Assembly (NCBI GenBank): GCA_936931335.1
Contig: CAKZIH010000349.1
Location: 1 to 21,014, forward strand
DNA: 21,014 bases
DNA from: an uncultured Nostocoides sp.
GTDB lineage: Bacteria; Actinomycetota; Actinomycetes; Actinomycetales; Dermatophilaceae
Direction: 5' to 3'
The notes beneath the pieces were generated by a model. It was not told the DNA's origin, searched no databases, and saw nothing but the letters and a program-made list of their open reading frames with translations. Numbering within the stretch: the first letter of the stretch is position 1; every line of letters begins with the position of its first letter. A program made the translations under genes and the position numbers. This document shows positions 15,863 through 21,014 of the stretch, in pieces.

Positions 15863-16660
15863 TCACACCCCCAGCAGGATGGAGACCGGTTTGCGAGCGC
15901 CGAGGGAGAGCTCACCCTCGATCGGGGTTCGTGAGTTGAGCACCACGGAGGGCCCGGAGACGCTCGTCCACTGATAGCCCGAGGCCGTATGCGGGTCCGC
16001 CAGCAGCCGGACCCGCACCAGATGGCCGGTGGTCGGCGCAGCCGCGGCACTTCCGGTGACCATCGCGAGTTGCTCTGTGCTGGCAGGGAATTCGCCGACA
16101 TTCTCCACCACGCCGCGTAGCCGTCCGAAGATCCGCGGGTTGACGCCGGGCACGGCGAGGGTGACTTCCTGGCCGGGACGAACGAAGGGGACCATGTCGC
16201 CGGCGACGACCAGGGTGGCGCCGAGCTCCTCCTGGCCCGGGGCGATCTGTTCGATCTGCAGGACCGGCTCCCCGGGGGCGACATAGTTGCCTACCCCGGC
16301 GTTCACCGAGACGATCCGGCCGGCCACGGGTGCGGCGACCGGGATGGACTTGCCGGACGCGGTGCGCACGATCCCCACGGTCTGGCCGTCGGTGACGGTG
16401 TCCCCGGTGCGCACGGGCATACCGGTCAGGGCGCCCGGGACGGTGGACTCCACGGTGACCACGCCGCCCGGATAGGACAACAGGCCGCCGACCGAGGCAT
16501 ACCGGGGAATGGCGCCGAGGAATCCCCACAGGCCGACCATCACAGTGGTGATGAGCACGGTGAAGACGGCGACCCAGCCGCGCGGGCTGGCCAGCAGGGT
16601 CGGGGAGTCCAGTTGGTCGGGTTGCCGCTGGCGCTCCAGCGCCTTGAACCGGAATTTCAC
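15863..16660 (-). CDS. HlyD-family periplasmic adaptor-like protein (NHLM micro HlyD type)
   Basis: A 265-residue membrane-anchored adaptor. A short basic cytoplasmic N-terminus precedes one membrane span at about residues 28-50 (GWVAVFTVLITTVMVGLWGF). The outer part has paired half-lipoyl/biotinyl-like motifs around PVRTGDTVTDGQTVG and VAAPVAGRIVSVNAGVGNYV, then a beta-barrel stretch with FVRPGQEVTLAVPGVNP. Coiled coils are almost absent, as in short NHLM-type HlyD proteins. I chose the GTG at 16660, because it overlaps the TGA of the upstream dehydrogenase (GTGA); the longer frame reading back to 16891 lies inside the dehydrogenase gene. It probably links the two ABC transporters to export across the envelope. 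Confidence 0.88.
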   Translation of the reverse strand: MKFRFKALERQRQPDQLDSPTLLASPRGWVAVFTVLITTVMVGLWGFLGAIPRYASVGGLLSYPGGVVTVESTVPGALTGMPVRTGDTVTDGQTVGIVRTASGKSIPVAAPVAGRIVSVNAGVGNYVAPGEPVLQIEQIAPGQEELGATLVVAGDMVPFVRPGQEVTLAVPGVNPRIFGRLRGVVENVGEFPASTEQLAMVTGSAAAAPTTGHLVRVRLLADPHTASGYQWTSVSGPSVVLNSRTPIEGELSLGARKPVSILLGV

Positions 16661-17340
16661 GATCGCCTCCACGGATCGTCTTCGGTGGGGTCTGGGGCGC
16701 CGAGGGCCATCATCCCGACGGCTCCCTCGTCCAGCGGATCGGTGCCGGTGGCCCGGGCGAAGAGGCCCGCGCTGCAGCCGCCGATCCCGCATACGCCCAG
16801 GCCGAGCACCGTGGCGTTGAGGTAGATGGTCTGGTAGACGACGCCGACGTGCTTGGTCAGCAGGGCGTAGGGCATGCCCTGGTATTTCCACATGACCCGC
16901 CCGAAGCGGCCGCCGAAGAGCAGCACCACCGGCGGCGGGAGTTCCCCGCGGGTCGTCATTTGCACATCGGCGTTGATCGAGGAGCGCACCCGCTCGTCCG
17001 GGCTGACCAGGTCGAGTTCGTGACGGGTCGGGGCGTAGCGGTAAATGCCCGGCGCGAGCCCGGTGACATCATTGACCACGAGATAGGTCTCGATCTCGTG
17101 GATCGAGCCGCCGCTGGGATAGGGCCGGTCGACGACCTCGAGTCCGGCCTCGTCCGGGAAGAGCTGGCGTACCCGCAGCGAGCGGTAGAGCAGCTCGGCC
17201 ACCTGCGTCAGTGTCGTCTGGCCGGGCAGATAGCGCCGGTGCGAGCGCCGGGTTTCCATCACCTGTGCCAGGGGCGGGTCCTCCCCGCGAGCGCGGGCCA
17301 GGTCCGGCACCGGCAGCGCCACGCCCCCTGAGCTCTTCGT
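16657..17340 (-). CDS. SagB-type FMN azoline dehydrogenase, 5' truncated at a sequence junction
   Basis: About 227 residues of a nitroreductase-fold SagB/McbC-type dehydrogenase, the enzyme that oxidises thiazolines and oxazolines to thiazoles and oxazoles in TOMM peptides. Visible hallmarks: METRRSHRRY (FMN-phosphate binding Arg/Ser), YPSGGSIHEIETYLVV (FMN loop), GIYRYAP, and WKYQGMPYALLTKHVGVVYQ, which holds the Lys-Tyr pair shown to matter in McbC. A GLGVCGIGGCSAG segment lies near the C-terminus. The frame continues upstream of about 17,335, but the sequence then changes composition and loses family character, so the natural start is missing. It is the first gene of the export operon left in the window; a YcaO partner would be expected nearby but is not seen. 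Its stop overlaps the HlyD start. Confidence 0.87.
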   Translation of the reverse strand, partial: TKSSGGVALPVPDLARARGEDPPLAQVMETRRSHRRYLPGQTTLTQVAELLYRSLRVRQLFPDEAGLEVVDRPYPSGGSIHEIETYLVVNDVTGLAPGIYRYAPTRHELDLVSPDERVRSSINADVQMTTRGELPPPVVLLFGGRFGRVMWKYQGMPYALLTKHVGVVYQTIYLNATVLGLGVCGIGGCSAGLFARATGTDPLDEGAVGMMALGAPDPTEDDPWRRS

Positions 17341-17345
17341 GCCTG
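17325..17345. other. Composition breakpoint / probable chimeric junction
   Basis: Left of here DNA is very GC-rich and codes for the SagB enzyme on the minus strand; right of here it is less GC-rich and codes for a CAP protein on the plus strand. Both genes lose their 5' ends at the same spot, leaving no intergenic DNA. That pattern is expected of a misassembly or library artefact, though a recombination event cannot be excluded from sequence alone. The exact base is uncertain by about 10 bp. Confidence 0.7.
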
Positions 17346-17989
17346 AAGTCGGCGCCGCAGTCGGCACGGGAACTGGGATCGGCAAAGTCCTGATCAGCCC
17401 CAACAAAACGGACATGGAAATGTTCAACCTCGTCAACGAGGTCCGCACCAAGGGCACACTGGGGGGAGAAAAGATCCCCTGGCCAACCTGCGCCGATCCC
17501 AATATCCCGACGAACGATCCCAAATACACCTTCGCTCCGGGCAAATTCAAGCCGCTGACCTACGATGGGAACGCCGCACTCATGGCACACAAACACGGCT
17601 ACTTCCTCAGCAAAACTGCCACGGAGTTCGCCCATGTGGAGCCGCTGGAATTCCAGAATGAACCCTTTTTCTATGGCGTGACTCTCAGAGAGCGCATTGA
17701 GCGCGCACTGAAAGAAAGCGGCAGCACGGCAATTTGGGATCACGTCGGTGAAAACGTCGGTCGTGGCTACACAGACAGCCTGACCATGGTTACAGAATTC
17801 ATGCGAAGCGAGGGGCACTGCGAAAACATCATGAACCCAGACGTCACCGCTATGGGCATGGCGTATGTGTACGTGCGCGAGAACCTCAGATACGCCAATG
17901 GGGGGTGGCAGGACGGCGTGACAACGAAATGGGGCACAGCGATGGCCAACAACTGGGTGCAGGTCTTTACCCGGTACAAAACGTACTGA
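17339..17989 (+). CDS. CAP/SCP-domain protein, 5' truncated at junction
   Basis: About 216 residues. The CAP (cysteine-rich secretory protein, PR-1) fold is seen from FNLVNEVRTKGTL through LTYDGNAALMAHKHGYFLSKT, GENVGRGYTDSLTMVTEFMRSEGHCENIMNP and TAMGMAYV. The conserved His of KHGYF, Glu of GENV and His of GHCENI are present, and the GHCENIMNP signature is typical. CAP proteins are normally secreted; no signal peptide remains here, which fits loss of the 5' end. GTG at 17339 is only the first start codon in an open frame and is unlikely to be the natural start. Codon use (AAA, GAA) differs sharply from the genes to the left. Function of bacterial CAP proteins is generally unclear. Confidence 0.83.
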   Translation: MPEVGAAVGTGTGIGKVLISPNKTDMEMFNLVNEVRTKGTLGGEKIPWPTCADPNIPTNDPKYTFAPGKFKPLTYDGNAALMAHKHGYFLSKTATEFAHVEPLEFQNEPFFYGVTLRERIERALKESGSTAIWDHVGENVGRGYTDSLTMVTEFMRSEGHCENIMNPDVTAMGMAYVYVRENLRYANGGWQDGVTTKWGTAMANNWVQVFTRYKTY

Positions 17990-18002
17990 TCGAAAGAGCA
18001 GC

Positions 18003-18040
18003 GCAGCGCCAAAGAACCGTGCACGGTTCTTTGGCGCTGC
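18003..18040. terminator. 38-bp perfect palindrome after the CAP gene
   Basis: GCAGCGCCAAAGAACC (18003-18018) and its exact complement (18025-18040) flank GTGCAC, itself a palindrome, 13 bp after the CAP stop. It is strong enough to terminate transcription, but no T-tract follows on either strand. Confidence 0.6.
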
Positions 18041-18059
18041 AATATGTCATCCTGAATTC

Positions 18060-18674
18060 GTGAAGCGTTTTGTTCCCCGGAAATCCAGAAATGGACCTCG
18101 CAAAGCCCTCCGTGTGCGGGTCGCAGAAGCGATCTTGAAAAAAATCGGTTTCAAGGTCCAAGGCGCCTTGCCAAGCCATGGTCCTTATCTGCTGGCTGTT
18201 GCGCCGCATACCCACAACATCGATTTTCTCTATGGGCTGTTGGGCACAAGGGCCATGAACATCACGCCAAAATTCTTGGCCAAGAAAGATCTGCTGCGCT
18301 TTCCGATGAACCTGATCATGCGTCCTCTCGGCGCCATCAGCGTTGACCGCAAAAACCCCGGTGGAACCACCGCCCGAGCCGCCGCGCTGCTCAACAAAGG
18401 ACACATCGTCGCGCTGCTGCCCAAAGGGAAACGCGGACCAGGTCAGTGGAAACACGGTCTGCGCTACATGGCTCAGGAAACCGGAGCCAAGGTCTACCTG
18501 ATGAGCATCGACCATGGCCGAAAAACACTCACCTGCTTTGGCCCCTATGAAATGACTGGCAACGCAGATCTCGATGGCCTTTGGTTTGCTTCGCAACTTC
18601 AAGGCGTCACGGGCTACGTGCCAGAGAACACCGACACCTTCGAATTCGAACCGCGAAAAGAACAGCCAGAATAA
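18060..18674 (+). CDS. PlsC-like lysophospholipid acyltransferase family protein
   Basis: A 204-residue small acyltransferase. The catalytic HX4D motif is APHTHNID (about residues 49-56), followed by FLAKKDLLRFP and GAISVDR, which match the second and third PlsC blocks. The block normally written PEGTRS reads LLPKGKRGPGQWKHG here, so the substrate-binding Glu is replaced by Lys. The family transfers acyl groups to lysophosphatidate or similar lipids at the membrane. The start is uncertain: GTG at 18060 gives a good N-terminus (MKRFVPRKSR, basic) but has no ribosome site. The preceding 70 bp are mostly the palindrome. It is followed by a clear terminator, so it is transcribed alone. Confidence 0.83.
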   Translation: MKRFVPRKSRNGPRKALRVRVAEAILKKIGFKVQGALPSHGPYLLAVAPHTHNIDFLYGLLGTRAMNITPKFLAKKDLLRFPMNLIMRPLGAISVDRKNPGGTTARAAALLNKGHIVALLPKGKRGPGQWKHGLRYMAQETGAKVYLMSIDHGRKTLTCFGPYEMTGNADLDGLWFASQLQGVTGYVPENTDTFEFEPRKEQPE

Positions 18675-18695
18675 CATTCACCCTAAAAACCCCAG

Positions 18696-18729
18696 AAACG
18701 CAACTTCAAACAAGTTGCGTTTTCCTTTT
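18696..18729 (+). terminator. Rho-independent terminator after the acyltransferase gene
   Basis: An 11-bp perfect stem, AAACGCAACTT (18696-18706) with AAGTTGCGTTT (18712-18722), loop CAAAC, followed by TCCTTTTG. It begins 22 bp after the acyltransferase stop. Confidence 0.85.
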
Positions 18730-18850
18730 GTCCCACAAAAAACCTATGCGAAAATCCAACTCCACGTCCAGATCTCCCTCCCCTTCGGTGTTCAGTTCAG
18801 AACTTTTCCAGAAAGCAAAGGCGCAAATCGCAAGAAGATGGCCAAATGCA

Positions 18851-18864
18851 AATGCTAGGTTATG
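18851..18864 (+). promoter_or_regulatory. Extended -10 promoter for a leaderless PBP mRNA
   Basis: TGC followed by TAGGTT (18856-18861) is an extended -10 element ending 7 bp before the ATG at 18869. Leaderless genes in Deinococcus commonly have a TANNNT box at this distance. No good -35 is present, which an extended -10 can tolerate. Confidence 0.45.
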
Positions 18865-18868
18865 GCCC

Positions 18869-20530
18869 ATGGAATTACGCATCCAGGGAAGAAGCACATG
18901 GATGTGGCTGCTGGCACTGATCATCTTCATGAGCATGGTCGTGAGCTACGTGCGCATCATGACTCAACGCGCCCAAGAAATCACACTCCCAACGCCTTCA
19001 GGGCGCGGAAAAATCATGGCGCGGGACGGAACGCTCCTCGCCATGACCCGCACCGAAAACCCAGGCACCTTTCAACAAAAAGAAACGCGGATCTACCCGC
19101 TGAAAACACTCGCCGCGCAAGTCGTGGGCATCATGGGACAAACCGAAGGCCTCGAAGGACTCGAACGCGCCTATGACAGCGACCTCAAAGCAGGCAAAAA
19201 CCTGCGACTGACCATCGACCCCAAACTCCAAGCAGACACGGAGCAGGCGCTGAGCAAACACGCCAGCGAGAACCGGGCAAAACACGGGGGCGCCATCATC
19301 ATGGACATCTCCACAGGTGAACTGCTCGCCGTGGCGTCGTGGCCTCCACTGGACCCCACCGATTGGCGAGGCAAAGGCCCAGAAATCCTGCGCAACCGCC
19401 CATTGATCGACCGCTTTGAACCAGGGAGCGTCATCAAGCCGCTGAGTGTGGCTGCCGCGCTCGACGTGGGTGCAATCACCCCCGATCAAACCTTCGACAC
19501 ACCCATGGTGCGGCGCGTCGGCGGACGCTGGGCATCAAACATCGGTGACAGCGTCGCTCACGGTCCCCGACTGAACATCGAAGACATCCTGCGCTACTCG
19601 AGCAACGTCGGCATGAGTCACATCGTCGAAAAGATGACCAACGAGCAACTGCTGCGCAGCTTTCAAAAGCTCGGTTTTGGACGCCCTGTCGAACTCGGCA
19701 AAGCGACCACCGCCAGCGGCACGCTGCAACCGATCAATCGCTGGGATAACCTGGTGCGCACCACCAACTCCTTCGGCCAAGGCATGAGCGTCACGCTGCT
19801 GCAACTCGCGGTGTCCTACGCTGCCCTCGGAAACAACGGAACATACGTCACCCCCCGACTGACCCTGCCAACCGAGAACTTCAATCCTGAAGCGCGCCCA
19901 GGCGAGACGAACACCGAAAGCCAAACACTGGCCAACACATCACAAACCGGGGAACCCAAAGCTCCGCGTCTGCTCGCAAGCCTGAGCAGCGAGCAAACAA
20001 CCACCGAGGCCCCGAACGCAACAGCCACTGAAAATGCGGACAACAAACCAGACGTGGAGCTCAAAAAGACAAGCGAAGATTCGAGCGGCGCAGAAGATAC
20101 AGAAACCATCGACCCAGACACGGCACCTGCAGAAGGCACGCAAGCCTTTCAAAAAGGCAGCACGGAAGAAGTCCGTAAGATGCTGCGCATGGTCATCGAA
20201 CTCGGCATTCCACACGCGGCGATGATCGAAGGTTACGAACTCGGTGGGAAAACCGGAACCGCCCAGGTGGTCGAAAATAACCGGTATTCCGCCACCACCT
20301 ACGAAAGTACCTTCGTCGGGTTCTACCCCGCAGAGAAACCAGAAATCGTCGTGGCCATCAACGCTCACGGCGCCGAGAAAAACTACCAAGGCTCTCAACT
20401 CGCCGCGCCAATCTACAAGGAAATCGTCGCGAGCTACATCTCGCAAAATGCACTGCCCTACAGCGAAAGCTTGCTCGAAGAACAAAAAGATTTGCAGGAG
20501 CGGCGCAACAAAGGCGAATTCATGCGTTAA
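18869..20530 (+). CDS. FtsI-like class B penicillin-binding protein (D,D-transpeptidase)
   Basis: A 553-residue class B PBP that cross-links peptidoglycan, probably septal. One membrane anchor (residues 9-32, WMWLLALIIFMSMVVSYV) is followed by the GRGKIMARDGTLLA motif that opens class B PBPs and a short pedestal. The transpeptidase motifs are complete: S187-x-x-K190 (EPGSVIKP), S244-S-N246 and K461-T-G463 (GGKTGTAQ). Between the TPRLTLP strand and FQKGSTEEVRKMLRM lies an unusual 85-residue insertion rich in Thr, Glu, Asp and Asn. I prefer the ATG at 18869 because the -10 box sits just upstream. The in-frame ATG at 18746 follows the previous terminator by only 16 bp, leaving no room for a promoter, but it would add 41 residues and cannot be excluded. 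The gene lacks the usual dcw neighbours. Confidence 0.9.
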   Translation: MELRIQGRSTWMWLLALIIFMSMVVSYVRIMTQRAQEITLPTPSGRGKIMARDGTLLAMTRTENPGTFQQKETRIYPLKTLAAQVVGIMGQTEGLEGLERAYDSDLKAGKNLRLTIDPKLQADTEQALSKHASENRAKHGGAIIMDISTGELLAVASWPPLDPTDWRGKGPEILRNRPLIDRFEPGSVIKPLSVAAALDVGAITPDQTFDTPMVRRVGGRWASNIGDSVAHGPRLNIEDILRYSSNVGMSHIVEKMTNEQLLRSFQKLGFGRPVELGKATTASGTLQPINRWDNLVRTTNSFGQGMSVTLLQLAVSYAALGNNGTYVTPRLTLPTENFNPEARPGETNTESQTLANTSQTGEPKAPRLLASLSSEQTTTEAPNATATENADNKPDVELKKTSEDSSGAEDTETIDPDTAPAEGTQAFQKGSTEEVRKMLRMVIELGIPHAAMIEGYELGGKTGTAQVVENNRYSATTYESTFVGFYPAEKPEIVVAINAHGAEKNYQGSQLAAPIYKEIVASYISQNALPYSESLLEEQKDLQERRNKGEFMR

Positions 20531-20561
20531 AACGCGCGGAACCCCAACTGAAGTGCCACTT

Positions 20562-20585
20562 TTCCCCTGATAAATATCAGGGGAA
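20562..20585 (+). terminator. Hairpin terminator after the PBP gene
   Basis: A 10-bp stem, TTCCCCTGAT (20562-20571) with ATCAGGGGAA (20576-20585) and a 4-nt loop, about 30 bp after the PBP stop. Only a weak T-rich stretch (TGTTC) follows. Confidence 0.55.
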
Positions 20586-20735
20586 TGTTCATCCCCTCGC
20601 CCCCGTGAAGACACGTGACTTCAGTCATGCTTCGCCGCTCAGCAAGAAAAGAAAAAAGACAAAATGCGGAGAAAAAGCCCAAGAGGACAATGGCAACAAA
20701 GAACGCCAGGTGCTGCGAGTTGACCAGCAGGCAAC

Positions 20736-20741
20736 TAGAAT
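20736..20741 (+). promoter_or_regulatory. Possible -10 box of the last gene
   Basis: TAGAAT lies 20 bp before the ATG at 20762, with no convincing -35. The 230-bp gap from 20531 to 20761 holds the PBP hairpin and this element; I see no gene in it. Confidence 0.25.
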
Positions 20742-20761
20742 AAAAAAGCGCAGGAGGAACG

Positions 20762-21014
20762 ATGATGACCAGCCAAGAGACGCGCGCCAAGGCGCTTTTA
20801 GAAGAGTTGCTGAGCGGCGGAGCCGCAGCTCTGACGGCGCTGATCAAACTTCCAGCGGGCGAAGAGGGCGCAGCTGTGCTGACCGAAGTGATCGGACTGA
20901 GTGAGCAGGAGCAGCCGCACCTGCGAACGCCAGAAGCGTGGAAAGAAGCGCTGATGCGCTGCCGCGCCAAAACCTGGACCCCGCAGGTCAGCGCCTTGGC
21001 AAGTGATGACATGG
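20762..21014 (+). CDS. Unrecognised protein, 3' end cut by window edge
   Basis: An 84-residue open frame runs off the right edge. A strong ribosome site AGGAGG (20752-20757) precedes two adjacent ATGs (20762 and 20765); the second has the better spacing. The visible part is a small helical, Leu/Ala/Glu-rich sequence (RAKALLEELLSGGAAALTAL; then LTEVIGLSEQEQ) without signal peptide or membrane span. I do not recognise a family. It is separated from the PBP gene by a hairpin, so it probably starts a new transcript. Confidence 0.7.
   Translation, partial: MMTSQETRAKALLEELLSGGAAALTALIKLPAGEEGAAVLTEVIGLSEQEQPHLRTPEAWKEALMRCRAKTWTPQVSALASDDM

Noticed and set aside
14420..15934. 504-codon plus-strand frame opposite the C39 transporter
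   Set aside because: The translation is a Gln/His/Asp-rich shadow of the transporter gene; the minus strand has all ABC and C39 motifs.
16891..17550. Natural N-terminus of the SagB enzyme extending to 17550
   Set aside because: The part beyond about 17,340 is antisense to the CAP coding frame, has different composition and no dehydrogenase character.
20527..21012. 161-codon minus-strand frame with a hydrophobic stretch (HLAFFVAIVLLGFFSAF)
   Set aside because: No start with ribosome site near the hydrophobic part, third positions are T-rich unlike its neighbours, and it overlaps the well-supported plus-strand gene at 20762.

Overview
The window holds two pieces of DNA that look as if they come from different organisms. 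Positions 1 to about 17,335 are very GC-rich, with strong G/C third-position bias, overlapping stop/start codons and actinobacterial gene families. This fits an actinobacterium, possibly of the Micrococcales, but the family is a guess. Positions from about 17,335 to the end are clearly less GC-rich, use AAA and GAA freely, and carry a CAP-domain protein, a small acyltransferase and an FtsI-type penicillin-binding protein of Deinococcus-like style. Two oppositely oriented genes, a SagB-type dehydrogenase and the CAP protein, both lose their 5' ends at the same point. The simplest reading is a chimeric join rather than natural gene order.

The left part is a ribosomal peptide (RiPP) gene cluster. 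At its core are four precursor genes on the minus strand (8475-10421) with long nitrile-hydratase-like (NHLP) leaders, a Gly-Gly or Ala-Gly cleavage site, and C-terminal cores made almost only of cysteine: CCCCCC, CCCCCPSCSSCTV, and two identical CCCCPCCCCS cores. Upstream on the same strand (10695-17340) lie the maturation and export genes: a truncated SagB-type FMN azoline dehydrogenase, an HlyD-like adaptor, a C39-peptidase ABC transporter and a second NHLM-type ABC transporter. They are tightly coupled and closed by a terminator. Downstream (2319-8293) is a six-gene coupled operon: an ABC-2 exporter (ATPase and permease), a cytochrome P450 with an aberrant I-helix, an FAD amine oxidase, a Rieske oxygenase and an alpha/beta hydrolase. 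A large LuxR-family regulator, cut by the left edge, converges on it.

Proposed working of the system (inference): cysteines in the cores are cyclised to thiazolines by a YcaO cyclodehydratase not present in this window, and oxidised to thiazoles by the SagB enzyme. The C39 transporter would cleave the leader and export the product, giving poly-thiazole peptides. The P450, amine oxidase and Rieske enzymes may tailor it and the ABC-2 pair may export it or give self-resistance. The missing YcaO could lie beyond the artificial join.

The right part (17,335-21,014) carries, all on the plus strand, the CAP protein, the PlsC-like acyltransferase, the FtsI-like PBP with an unusual acidic insertion, and the start of an unrecognised gene. 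Strong hairpins separate the first four.
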